Below, piece after piece: positions 1 through 11,700 of a DNA stretch of 64,000 nucleotides. The DNA is from Arion vulgaris (taxonomy: Eukaryota; Mollusca; Gastropoda; Stylommatophora; Arionidae): the NCBI GenBank assembly GCA_020796225.1, contig CM036755.1, positions 18,234,317-18,298,316 of the forward strand, given 5' to 3'. Below the pieces are notes generated by a model. The model was not told where the DNA came from. It searched no databases and was given only the letters and a program-made list of their open reading frames with translations. Position 1 is the stretch's first letter. Each line of letters starts with the position of its first letter. The position numbers and the translations under genes were made by a program.

Positions 1-330
1 CATCCCACTTTAATACCTGCTTTGTTACTCTTTGATCATTTCTTCTCAAGGTGTGTCCAACATATCTCCATCTTCTCCTTCTTATAACAGTTGTCACTAG
101 TGGTTGACCAGACATTTCTATTTCATCACTTCTTCTGAATTCGTTTCATTTTATGTTCATTATTTTTCATAGATATCTATTTTCAAATGCATTCAACTTG
201 CTTTCTATATCTTTAGTCATTCTCCAACTCTCGCTGGCATATGTTAGGATTGATACAACATTTGAATTGAAAATTCGTAATTTAGTTTTAATACTATATA
301 ACTTGCAGTTGCATATTTTATTTAGACTTT
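1..330 (-). mobile_element. LINE fragment, reverse transcriptase C-terminal region
   Basis: Read on the minus strand, this gives broken frames with the pattern that follows the reverse transcriptase core in non-LTR retrotransposons: an ESWRMTKD-like stretch (the YGSETWRMTK motif), then a basic RRRRWRYVGHTLRR stretch. The frame is interrupted, so this is a dead, truncated copy cut by the window edge. Close relatives lie at 36770-37345 and 51185-51300. The clade is not assigned. Confidence 0.7.
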
Positions 331-1039
331 TAAAACTTATAATCCTGAAGTTTAATTAAAAAAAAAAAGAAATGTGTACTTACTTGAAACATAGTGGCAA
401 ATATGATACTCCATATATGTTACAAGTTGAAGACAGTTTGGTTCTTCAGTGAATAAACAAATGGTGTGGTTAATGATAGTAGATTTAATTAGACAAAGAC
501 AACAAGATTGTAAAAGCGGTAAGACGGTGTTCTCGAGAATGCTGTGAAAACAAAATGTAATAATGACATTAAGATATGCTCCCCCCCTCTCCTCCTTTTG
601 TTTATCGTTAAAGCCGGCGAAGTAACTTGGGAGGCCAGAAATGTACAACGCGGGCGCAATGGCGGTTGGACAGTTTATCATATATCCCTTTCTTTATTTA
701 TGATGTATACTTTACCTAGCGACCATTTGGGGGAGGGGGCGATATTTAGGCAGCAAATTACAGATCGGTTGTCCTGGAGCAGCAGACAGTGGGCAAGTTC
801 AGAATTGTTTTTGTTACTTCAAACAGTAAAGAATGAAAAAAAAAAACCCATCTTATTAATGTATAAGCCAGAGGCGTATCCTAGTTTTTAATACAAGGTG
901 GGATAATATCTGAGAATTTTACTTTATAAAAGCAATATTTCTACCAACACTTTGTTACCAGTGCCAAACCTGGTCTTTGACAGCAACACATCACAGAAAG
1001 CTCATCATGTGTCAAATGAAATGCTTGAGGTGCCCGTCT
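331..1039. other. No recognisable feature
   Basis: This stretch has an A-run near 360 and short open frames without recognisable similarity. I see no splice-bounded exon, tandem array or transposon terminus in it. Confidence 0.4.
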
Positions 1040-1245
1040 GCCCAACGTGTTCGTAGCGCATTGGACAACGGGTGACAAGCCCTCTGTGAGTGCGGGTTCA
1101 ATTCCGCAGGCTGGCAAAAAGGCCATAGATTCTCCAGATTTACGGTGTTCGAGGCCCCGTACCGAAGGGTTACGATGTCCATGGCACAGAGCCGAAGAGC
1201 TGAAAGCTCAAGTGCTTCTGGATCGGGGAAAAAACCCAGAAAAAA
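1040..1245 (+). mobile_element. tRNA-derived SINE-like sequence
   Basis: The segment 1052-1112 resembles a tRNA 5' half plus T arm. It has an A-box-like TAGCGCATTGG and a B-box-like GGTTCAATTCC, as expected for an internal RNA polymerase III promoter. It continues into unrelated sequence rather than ending as a tRNA, so a SINE head is more likely than a tRNA gene. No other copy with the same body was recognised in the window. Confidence 0.5.
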
Positions 1246-1249
1246 TGCT

Positions 1250-1600
1250 TGAGGAAGGCAGTGGGGGTTACCAGGCTACGAAATGAGAACATCAGAAGCA
1301 GTAGAGTGAGCATAACTTCATGCACCGAATACATCGAAAGACAACAAATGCAGTGGTTCGGATGGAATACAACCAACCACCACTAACAGCATACAATAAA
1401 AAGAGATCAGGTACTAGAGCCAGGGAAGAACAAGACAAAGATAGACAATATCAAACCACACTAAATAAGCATGCATATAACACAACAAGGGCTACTCATC
1501 TGGCCCTGGAACACAAATTAAAGCTTCCACCCCTACGCTTAACGGCAAGAGGGGACAACCCATTCCATCATCCATCTGGGGAGAGACAATATTTCTATAA
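1250..1600 (+). mobile_element. LINE fragment, C-terminal region
   Basis: With frame changes, the plus strand reads an IERQQMQWFG-like stretch (the usual RxxLQWFGHV motif downstream of LINE reverse transcriptase), followed by basic residues and a D-N-I-K pattern. This resembles the GRPRxRWxDNI tail of LINE ORF2. It is heavily decayed. Confidence 0.5.
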
Positions 1601-1934
1601 CGACTTTCACACAGTATAATGTTGGTCTGGGTTCAATTCTACAGTAGACGTGGAATATTTTTTTATTTAGTGTTAACTATGCAGGAAATAACATTAACAT
1701 ACATTACACATTGGAAGAACACAAATGCAACTTTTCAAGGGTCTTGATGAAATATAAGTTGAAAAAACCAGTCCAGCTGCTCTCTTTATATTGATAATTC
1801 CTTTATGAAGCGTTAAGAAAATTGTGAATGGATGCATTGTTTATTATGTGTTAACAAACTAGCATCATGACCATCCGTGGGGACATTTCCATTGAATGAA
1901 ACAATAAAATTAAAGGTAAACTCGATCTCACTAT

Positions 1935-2205
1935 TACTAGGAGTCTCTGTAACGTAGAGATTAGGTGCTCGTCTCTTGTGCCAAAGGTACCAAGTTCGCT
2001 TCCTCGGGGAAAGCCATCTGGATATTTTTGCAGAGATCCCTGACCTCAGTATATGTGAGATCGAGTTCCTAGTCCTATGGTAGATGTACGATAAAACGAA
2101 AGCGCCGTGTTCAATTTGAGCACGTAAAAGAACCCTTGGCAGTTCAAAATCGAGAAGAGCATGCTGGAAAGCCGCTGCCTGGGCAAAACTCAAAAGAAAA
2201 GGATT
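1935..2205 (+). mobile_element. SINE family B copy
   Basis: This is a dispersed repeat with a tRNA-like beginning (B-box-like AAGTTCGCTTCC) and a conserved central stretch containing GAGTTCCTAGTCCTAT. Related copies lie at 31335-31475 (+), 33640-33850 (-) and 47640-47800 (+). This copy is the longest; its 3' part runs through AGCATGCTGGAAAGCCGCTG. The minus-strand open frame across it (1813-2193) is incidental. Confidence 0.6.
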
Positions 2206-2209
2206 TTAA

Positions 2210-2480
2210 AAAATTCCAACAGAAATATCTTCACCACCTTCAAAATTACACCGTGGACCCTCGCACGTGCTACTGAGTTCGTGCACTGCAGTTAAGATCT
2301 TGCTGTGTAAGAAAGAGATCGGAGCACACATGGTTACTCATCGAAGTGCGATGATGATGATAATGATGGCGATGATAAATCACTACTACTTCTAGCAAAA
2401 ACCATGATGATATGTGCACGTTATCGTTTATTCTTGACTTCAAGTAGCTTTCATTTCATCATCATAATCATCATCAGGTA
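2210..2480 (+). mobile_element. LINE 3' tail with short TGA/ATG run
   Basis: The stretch containing GAGTTCGTGCACTGCAG and AGCACACATGG, followed by a GATGATGATGATAATGATGG run at 2350-2372, recurs in diverged form at 48060-48175. In both places it sits where LINE fragments of the window end, which suggests a LINE 3' untranslated region with a simple-repeat tail. Confidence 0.4.
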
Positions 2481-2484
2481 ACGT

Positions 2485-5195
2485 GCCGGCTGGCGTAGGT
2501 GATCATGGATCTCCACAGATCTCTATCCCTGATATGTGCTATCATTTCAGATGTTGATGCTCTTCCGTGCCACGAAGTCACGCTGTCTAAAATATCTCTC
2601 TGTCTTCCTCTGCATCGTCTCCTTGATTTTACTGGCTGTCACAATGTATTCTAAACCTTTAAATGTCAAAAAATTGATGACTGCTTCTTTCTTATAAAAT
2701 TGATGACTGTTTCTTTCTTATAAAATTGATGACTGTTTCTTTCTTATAAAATTGATGACTGCTTCTTTCTTATAAAATTGATGACTGCTTCTTTCTTATA
2801 AAATTGATGACTGTTTCTTTCTTATAAAATTGATGACTGCTTCTTTCTTATAAAATTGATGACTGCTTCTTTCTTATAAAATTGATGACTGCTTCTTTCT
2901 TATAAAATTGATGACTGCTTCTTTCTTATAAAATTGATGACTGTTTCTTCTATAAAATTGATGACTGTTTCTTTCTTATAAAATTGATGACTGCTTCTTT
3001 CTTATAAAATTGATGACTGCTTCTTTCTTATAAAATTGATGACTGCTTCTTTCTTATAAAATTGATGACTGTTTCTTTCTTATAAAATTGATGACTGCTT
3101 CTTTCTTATAAAATTGATGACTGCTTCTTTCTTATAAAATTGATGACTGCTTCTTTCTTATAAAATTGATGACTGCTTCTTTCTTATAAAATTGATGACT
3201 GCTTCTTTCTTATAAAATTGATGACTGCTTCTTTCTTATAAAATTGATGACTGTTTCTTTCTTATAAAATTGATGACTGCTTCTTTCTTATAAAATTGAT
3301 GACTGTTTCTTTCTTATAAAATTGATGACTGCTTCTTTCTTATAAAATTGATGACTGCTTCTTTCTTATAAAATTGATGACTGTTTCTTTCTTATAAAAT
3401 TGATGACTGCTTCTTTCTTATAAAATTGATGACTGCTTCTTTCTTATAAAATTGATGACTGTTTCTTTCTTATAAAATTGATGACTGCTTCTTTCTTATA
3501 AAATTGATGACTGCTTCTTTCTTATAAAATTGATGACTGCTTCTTTCTTATAAAATTGATGACTGTTTCTTTCTTATAAAATTTATGACTGCTTCTTTCT
3601 TATAAAATTGATGACTGCTTCTTTCTTATAAAATTGATGACTGCTTCTTTCTTATAAAATTGATGACTGCTTCTTTCTTATAAAATTGATGACTGTTTCT
3701 TTCTTATAAATTGATGACTGTTCTTTCTTATAAAATTGATGACTGCTTCTTTCTTATAAAATTGATGACTGCTTCTTTCTTATAAAATTGATGACTGTTT
3801 CTCTTATAAAATGATGACTGTTTCTTCAAAATGATGATGTTCTTTCTTATAAAATTGATGACTGCTCTTTCTTATAAAATGATGATGTTTTTCTTAAAAA
3901 TTGATGATGCTTCTTCTTATAAAATTGATGACTCGCTTCTTCTTATAAAATTGATGACTGTTCTTCTATAAAATTGATGACTTCTTTCTTATAAAATTGA
4001 TGACTGTTTCTTCTATCAAAATTGATGACTGCTTTCTTATAAAATTGATGACTGTTTTTCTTATAAATTGATGACTGCTTCTTCTTATAAAATTGATGAC
4101 TGTTCTATAAAATTGATGACTGTTTCTTCTTATAAAATTGATGACTGTTTCTTTCTTATAAAATTGATGACTGTTTCTTCTATAAAATTGATGACCGCTT
4201 TTCTTATAAAATTGATGACTGTTCTTTCTTATAAATGATGACTCTTCTTCTTATAAAATTGATGACTGCTCTTTCTTATAAAATTGATGACTGCTTCTTT
4301 CTTATAAAATTGATGACTGCTTCTTTCTTATAAAATTATGACTCTTCTTCTTATAAAATTGATGACTGTTTCTTTCTTATAAAATTGATGACTGCTTCAT
4401 AAAATTGATGATGCTTTTTCTATAAAATTGATGACTGTCTTTCTTATAAAATTGATGACTGCTTCTTTCTTATAAAATTGATGACTGCTTCTTTCTTATA
4501 AAATTGATGACTGCTTCTTTCTTATAAAATTGATGACTGTTTCTTTCTTATAAAATTGATGACTGCTTCTTTCTTATAAAATTGATGACTGCTTCTTTCT
4601 TATAAAATTGATGACTGCTTCTTTCTTATAAAATTGATGACTGCTTCTTTCTTATAAAATTGATGACTGTTTCTTTCTTATAAAATTGATGACTGTTTCT
4701 TTCTTATAAAATTGATGACTGCTTCTTTCTTATAAAATTGATGACTGCTTCTTTCTTATAAAATTGATGACTGCTTCTTTCTTATAAAATTGATGACTGC
4801 TTCTTTCTTATAAAATTGATGACTGTTTCTTTCTTATAAAATTGATGACTGTTTCTTTCTTATAAAATTGATGACTGCTTCTTTCTTATAAAATTGATGA
4901 CTGCTTCTTTCTTATAAAATTGATGACTGTTTCTTTCTTATAAAATTGATGACTGCTTCTTTCTTATATTGACAATAAGTTGTCTCTGTGTCTTGGCTTC
5001 ATTCAACATCTTCCTATTCGTCATTTTAGTAGTTCATGGGATTCTCATCATTCTTCTGTAAAACCATATCTCTGTGGCTCTCAGAGATTTTTCGATCTGT
5101 TTGTTTATTGGCCATGGCTCGCATCCATATGCCAGTATTGGCTCTATGTAGTACTGAATAACTCCCATTCTAATCTCAATATTCAGCTAATATAA
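2485..5195 (-). mobile_element. LINE ORF2 C-terminal region split by a minisatellite
   Basis: The two flanks of the 26-bp array belong to one minus-strand LINE. The right flank (5195 down to 4969) reads YGCEPWPINKQIE, then FYRRMMRIPWTTKMTN, then AKTQRQLIVNIRKKQSSI. The left flank (2668 down to 2485) continues with GLEYIVTASKIK, RGRQRDILDS and RDRDLWRSMI. In an intact LINE of this type, the IRKKQSSIF segment leads straight into the GH/GLE segment. The array therefore sits inside the former coding sequence at exactly that point. Confidence 0.75.
2669..4968. repeat. 26-bp minisatellite, about 88 units
   Basis: The unit contains AAATTGATGACTG followed by a C/T variant and TTCTTTCTTATA; the period is 26 bp. 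Most units are identical apart from the CTGCTTC/CTGTTTC choice. Units from about 3790 to 4440 carry many small deletions, unlike those on either side. On the minus strand the unit reads IRKKQSSI(F), the same residues the flanking LINE encodes there. Since 26 is not a multiple of 3, the frame rotates and the array is not coding. Confidence 0.95.
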
Positions 5196-5334
5196 AAGTT
5201 GAATGGGAACTGAAAGTAAGTGAAAAGCAACGTTACATCCATAGGTTGCGCGGATAATGTCATGAAGAGTGTGCGTAGGGAGTCAGGCATGGGCGTACAT
5301 ACGTTACGTTAAAGCCTTCTTCTTCTTTAAGAAT

Positions 5335-5545
5335 TTACTTCATTGCACCAGGTTTTACCCCATATGGCTCGGTCCCTCTCCACATAAAAAGCACGCCACC
5401 TGCCGAGAGTATTGCACAAAGCACGAACTCCTGCAACAATCCTAGGGTTCTGTGGGGGAAAGAAAATGAACTCGTGAACAGAACGGCGTGATTCGGAATC
5501 GAACCCAAGATCTTCACTACTTAGCCAAAGCGGGGTCAAGCGGCA
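5335..5545 (-). mobile_element. SINE family C copy (minus orientation)
   Basis: This shares GTTTTACC-CATATGGCTC, GAGTATTGCACAAAGCA and CAACAATCCTA with 32705-32905. Near its right end GGAATCGAACCC is the reverse complement of a B box (GGGTTCGATTCC), which marks a tRNA-derived promoter on the minus strand. The overlapping minus-strand open frames are incidental. Confidence 0.65.
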
Positions 5546-5790
5546 ACCCCTGGAAAATGAACTTTTGATAAAATAGCTTTATACGAATCTGGTATTCTCC
5601 ATTTCCACTTGATAAACTACCAACTAAAATGTTTTTTTAATCAGTTTTGTCCCTCCCTGGAAAAGTTTATATGAACGCCCATGGAATCAGTAACATACAT
5701 GACACTTGCTGAAATCCCCACCACAAGAATAAGAAACCAACTAATGGTGTTACATTTCATTCCAAATGCCTTCTGCGACAGGTACTATGC
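5546..5790. other. No recognisable feature
   Basis: This is unique-looking sequence between SINE C and the large satellite. No exon, LINE motif or repeat was recognised. Confidence 0.4.
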
Positions 5791-8700
5791 TAGATAGGGG
5801 TCAGGTAATCTAACCAGCTGAAGAAAGTGTGATAGTGTTGTCTTAGATGGGGTCAGGTAATCTAACCAGCTGAAGAAAGTGTGTAGTGGTAGTCTTAGAT
5901 GGGGTCAGGTAATCTAACCAGCTGAAGAAAGTGTGTAGTGATAGTCTTAGATGGGGTCAGGTAATCTAACCAGCTGAAGAAAGTGTGTAGTGATAGTGGT
6001 CGTCTTAGATGGGGTCAGGTAATCTAACCAGCTGAAGAAAGTGTGTAGTGGTAGTCTTAGATGGGGTCAGGTAATCTAACCAGCTGAAGAAAGTGTGTAG
6101 TGATATGGTCGTCTTAGATGGAGTCAGGTAATCTAACCTGCTGAAGAAAGTGTGTAGTGATAGTCTTAGATGGAGTCAGGTAATCTAACCTGCTGAAGAA
6201 AGTGTGTAGTGATAGTGGTCGTCTTAGATGGGGTCAGGTAATCTAACCAACTGAAGAAAGTGTGTAGTGATAGTCTTAGATGGGAGAAGGTAATCTAACC
6301 AGCTGAAGAAAGTGTGTAAGTGGTGTCTTAGATGGGGTCAGGTAATCTAACCAACTGAAAAAGTGTGTAGGATAGTCTTAGATGGGGTCAGGTAATCTAA
6401 CCACTGAAGAAAGTGTGTAGTGATAGTCTTAGATGGGAGTAGGTAATCTAACCAGCTGAAGAAAGTGATGATAGTGATAGTCTTAGATGGGGTCAGGTAA
6501 TCTAACCAGCTGAAGAAAGTGTGTAGTGATAGTCTTAGATGGAAGAAGGTAATCTAACCAGTTGAAGAAAGTGTTGTAGTGTAGTCTTAGATGGGGTCAG
6601 GTAATCTAACCAGCTGAAGAAAGGGTGTAGTGATAGTGGTCGTCTTAGATGGAGTCAGGTAATCTAACCAGCTGAAGAAAGTGTGTAGTGATAGTCTTAG
6701 ATGGGGTCAGGTAATCTAACCAACTGAATAAAGTGTGTAGTGATAGTCTTAGATGGGGTCAGGTAATCTAACCAGCTGAAGAAAGTGTGTAGGGATAGTC
6801 TTAGATGGGAGAAGGTAATCTAACCAACTGAAGAAAGTGTGTAGTGATAGTCTTAGATGGGGTCAGGTAATCTAACCAGCTGAAGAAAGTGTGTAGTGAT
6901 AGTCTTAGATGGGGACAGGTAATCTAACCAGCTGAAGAAAGTGTGTAGTGATAGTGTTAGATGGGGTCAGGTAATCTAACCAAGCTGAAGAAAGTGTGTA
7001 GTGATAGTCTTAGATGGGGTCAGGTAATCTAACCAGCTGAAGAAAGTGTGTAGTGGTAGTCTTAGATGGGAGAAGGTAATCTAATCAGCTGAAGAAAGGT
7101 GTGTAGTGTGTCTTAGATGGGGTCAGGTAATCTAACCAACTGAAGAAAGTGTGTAGTGATAGTCTTAGATGGGGTCAGGTAATCTAACCAGCTGAAGAAA
7201 GTGTGTAGTGATAGGTCTTAGATGGGGTCAGGTAATCTAACCAACTGAAGAAAGTGTGTAGTGATAGTCTTAGATGGGAGAAGGTAATCTAACCAGCTGA
7301 AGAAAGTGTGTAGTGATAGTCTTAGATGGGGTCAGGTAATCTAACCAGCTGAAGAAAGTGTGTAGTGATAGTGGTCGTCTTAGATGGGGTCAGGTAATCT
7401 AACCAACTGAAGAAAGTGTGTAGTGATAGTCTTAGATGGGGACAGGTAATCTAACCAGCTGAAGAAAGTGTGTAGTGATAGTCTTAGATGGGGTCAGGTA
7501 ATCTAACCAGCTGAAGAAAGTGTGTAGTGATAGTCTTAGATGGGGTCAGGTAATCTAACCAGCTGAAGAAAGTGTGTAGTGGTAGTCTTAGATGGGGTCA
7601 GGTAATCTAACCAGCTGAAGAAAGTGTGTAGTGATAGTCTTAGATGGGGACAGGTAATCTAACCAGCTGAAGAAAGTGTGTAGTGATAGTGGTGTCTTAG
7701 ATGGGGTCAGGTAATCTAAACCAACTGAAGAAAGTGTGTAGTGATAGTCTTAGATGGGAGTCAGGTAATCTAAGCAGCTGAAGAAAGTGTGTAGTGATAG
7801 TCTTAGATGGAGTCAGGTAATCTAACCAACTGAAGAAGTGTGTAGTGAGTAGTCTTAGATGGGAGAAGGTAATCTAACAGCTGAAGAAAGTGTGTAGTGA
7901 TAGTGTTCGTCTTAGATGGGAGTCAGGTAATCTAACCTGCTGAAGAAAGTGTGTAGTGATAGTGTTCGTCTTAGATGGAGTCAGGTAATCTAACCTAACT
8001 GAAGAAATGTGTAGTGATAGTCGTCTAGATGGAGTCAGGTAATCTAACCTGCTGAAGAAAGGTGTGATAGTGATAGTCTTAGATGGAGTCAGGTAATCTA
8101 GCCTACTGAAGAAAGTGTGTAGGATAGTGTCGTCTTAGATGGGGTCAGGTAATCTAACCAGCTGAAGAAAGTGTGTAGTGATAGTCTTAGATGGGGTCAG
8201 GTAATCTAACCAGCTGAAGAAAGTGTGTAGTGATAGTGGTCTTAGATGGGGTCAGGTAATCTAACCAGCTGAAGAAAGTGTGTAGGATAATCTTAGATGG
8301 GGTCAGGTAATCTAACCAGCTGAAGAAAGTGTGTAGTGATAGTGGTCGTCTTAGATGGGAGCAGGTAATCTAACCAGCTGAAGAAAGTGTGTAGTGATAG
8401 TCTTAGATGGGGTCAGGTAATCTAACCAGCTGAAGAAAGTGTGTAGTGATAGTCTTAGATGGGAGTAAGGTAATCTAACCACTGAAGAAAGTGTGTAGTG
8501 GATAGTCTTAGATGGGGTCAGGTAATCTAACCAACTGAAGAAAGTGTGTAGTGATAGTCTTAGATGGGGTCAGGTAATCTAACCAGCTGAAGAAAGTGTG
8601 TAGTGATAGTCTTAGATGGGAGAAGGTAATCTAATCAGCTGAAGAAAGTGTGTAGTGATAGTGTTCGTCTTAGATGGGGTCAGGTAATCTAACCAACTGA

Positions 8701-11700
8701 AGAAAGTGTGTAGTGATAGTCTTAGATGGGGTCAGGTAATCTAACCAGCTGAAGAAAGTGTGTAGTGATAGGTCGTTAGATGGGGTCAGGTAATCTAACC
8801 ACTGAAGAAAGTGTGTAGTGATAGTCTTAGATGGGAGAAGGTAATCTAACCTGCTGAAGAAAGTGTGTAGTGATAGTCTTAGATGGGGTCAGGTAATCTA
8901 ACCAGCTGAAGAAAGTGTGTAGTGATAGTATTAGATGGGGTCAGGTAATCTAACCAGCTGAAGAAAGTGTGTAGTGATAGTCTTAGATGGGAGCAGGTAA
9001 TCTAACCAGCTGAAGAAAGTGTGTAGTGATAGTCTTAGATGGGGTCAGGTAATCTAACCAGCTGAAGAAAGTGTGGAGTGATAGTCTTAGATGGGGTCAG
9101 GTAATCTAACCAGCTGAAGAAAGTGTGTAGTGATAGTCTTAGATGGGGTCAGGTAATCTAACCAGCTGAAGAAAGTGTGTAGATAGTCTTAGATGGGGTC
9201 AGGTAATCTAACCAGCTGAAGAAAGTGTGTAGTGATAGTGGTAGTCTTAGATGGGGTCAGGTAATCTAACCAGCTGAAGAAAGTGTGTAGGGATAGTCTT
9301 AGATGGGGTCAGGTAATCTAACCAGCTGAAGAAAGTGTGTAGTGATAGTGTTCTTAGATGGGTCAGGTAATCTAACCAACTGAAGAAAGTGTGTAGTGAT
9401 AGTCTTAGATGGGAGAAGGTAATCTAACAGCTGAAGAAAGTGTGTAGTGATAGTTGTCTTAGATGGGTCAGGTAATCTAACCGCTGAAGAAAGTGTGTAG
9501 TGATAGTGTTGTCTTAGATGGAGTCAGGTAATCTAACCTGCTGAAGAAAGTGTGAGGATAGTGGTGTCTTAGATGGGGTCAGGTAATCTAACCTGCTGAA
9601 GAAAGTGTGTAGTGATAGTGATGTCTTAGATGGGAGTCAGGTAATCTAGCCAGCTGAAGAAAGTGTGTAGTGATATGTTCTTAGATGGGGTCAGGTAATC
9701 TAACCAACTGAAGAAAGTGTGTAGTGATAGTCTTAGATGGGAGAAGGTAATCTAACCAGCTGAAGAAAGTGTGTAGTGATAGTGGTCGTCTTAGATGGGG
9801 TCAGGTAATCTAACCAACTGAATAAAGTGTGTAGTGATAGTCTTAGATGGGGTCAGGTAATCTAACCAGCTGAAGAAAGTGTGTAGTGATAGTCTTAGAT
9901 GGGTTCAGGTAATCTAACCAGCTGAAGAAAGTGTGTAGTGATAGTCTTAGATGGGTTCAGGTAATCTAACCAACTGAAGAAAGTGTGTAGTGATAGTCTT
10001 AGATGGGGTCAGGTAATCTAACCAGCTGAAGAAAGTGTGTAGTGATAGTCTTAGATGGGGTCAGGTAATCTAACCAGCTGAAGAAAGTGTGTAGGGATAG
10101 TCTTAGATGGGGTCAGGTAATCTAACCAGCTGAAGAAAGTGTGTAGTGATAGTCTTAGATGGGATAAGGTAATCTAACCAGCTGAAGAAAGTGTGTAGTG
10201 ATAGTCTTAGATGGGGTCAGGTAATCTAACCAACTGAAGAAAGTGTGTAGTGTAGTCTTAGATGGAGTCAGGTAATCTAACCAGCTGAAGAAAGTGTGTA
10301 GTGATAGTCTTAGATGGGGTCAGGTAATCTAACCAACTGAATAAAGTGTGTAGTGATAGTCTTAGATGGGGTCAGGTAATCTAACCAACTGAAGAAAGTG
10401 TGTAGGGATAGTCTTAGATGGAGGAGGTAATCTAACCAGCTGAAGAAAGTGTGTAGTGATAGTCTTAGATGGGGTCAGGTAATCTAACCAACTGAAGAAA
10501 GTGTGTAGTGATAGTCTTAGATGGGAGAAGGTAATCTAACCAGCTGAAGAAAGTGTGTAGTGATAGTGGTCGTCTTAGATGGGGTCAGGTAATCTAACCA
10601 GCTGAAGAAAGTGTGTAGTGATAGTCTTAGATGGGGTCAGGTAATCTAACCAGCTGAAGAAAGTGTGTAGTGATAGTCTTAGATGGGAGAAGGTAATCTA
10701 ACCAGCTGAAGAAAGTGTGTAGTGATAGTGGTCGTCTTAGATGGGGTCAGGTAATCTAACCAGCTGAAGAAAGTGTGTAGTGATAGTCTTAGATGGGGCA
10801 GGTAATCTAACCAGCTGAAGAAAGTGTGTAGTGATAGTGGTCGTCTTAGATGGGGTCAGGTAATCTAACCAACTGAAGAAAGTGTGTAGTGATAGTCTTA
10901 GATGGGGACAGGTAATCTAACCAGCTGAAGAAAGTGTGTAGTGAGTGTCTTAGATGGGGTCAGGTAATCTAACCAACTGAAAAAGTGTGTAGCGATAGTC
11001 TTAGATGGGGTCAGGTAATCTATCCAGCTGAAGAAAGTGTGTAGTGATAGTCTTAGATGGGGTCAGGTAATCTAACCAGCTGAAGAAAGTGTGTAGTGAT
11101 AGTCTTAGATGGGGTCAGGTAATCTAACCAGCTGAAGAAAGTGTGTAGTGATAGTCTTAGATGGAAGAAGGTAATCTAACCAGTTGAAGAAAGTGTGTAG
11201 TGATAGTGGTAGTCTTAGATGGGGTCAGGTAATCTAACCAACTGAAGAAAGTGTGTAGTGGTGTCTTAGATGGGTCAGGTAATCTAACCAAGCTGAAGAA
11301 AGTGTGTAGGATAGTCTTAGATGGGGTCAGGTAATCTAACCAGCTGAATAAAGTGTGTAGTGATAGTCTTAGATGGGGTCAGGTAATCTAACCACCTGAA
11401 GAAAGTGTGTAGTGATAGTCTTAGATGGGAGAAGGTAATCTAACCAACTGAAGAAAGTGTGTAGTGATAGTCTTAGATGGGGTCAGTTAATCTAACCAGC
11501 TGAAGAAAGTGTGTAGTGATAGTCTTAGATGGGAGAAGGTAATCTAACCAGCTGAAGAAAGTGTGTAGTGATAGTGGTCTCTTAGATGGGGTCAGGTAAT
11601 CTAACCAACTGAAGAAAGTGTGTAGTGATAGTCTTAGATGGGGTCAGGTAATCTAACCAGCTGAAGAAAGTGTGTAGTGATAGTCTTAGATGGGAGAAGG

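Noticed and set aside
1052..1112. tRNA gene
   Set aside because: A- and B-box-like motifs are present, but the acceptor stem does not close convincingly and the sequence continues as a SINE-like body. The same applies to 34480-34570 and 45660-45745.
1813..2193. 126-codon minus-strand open frame as a host gene
   Set aside because: It lies antisense across a SINE B copy whose sequence recurs three more times in the window.
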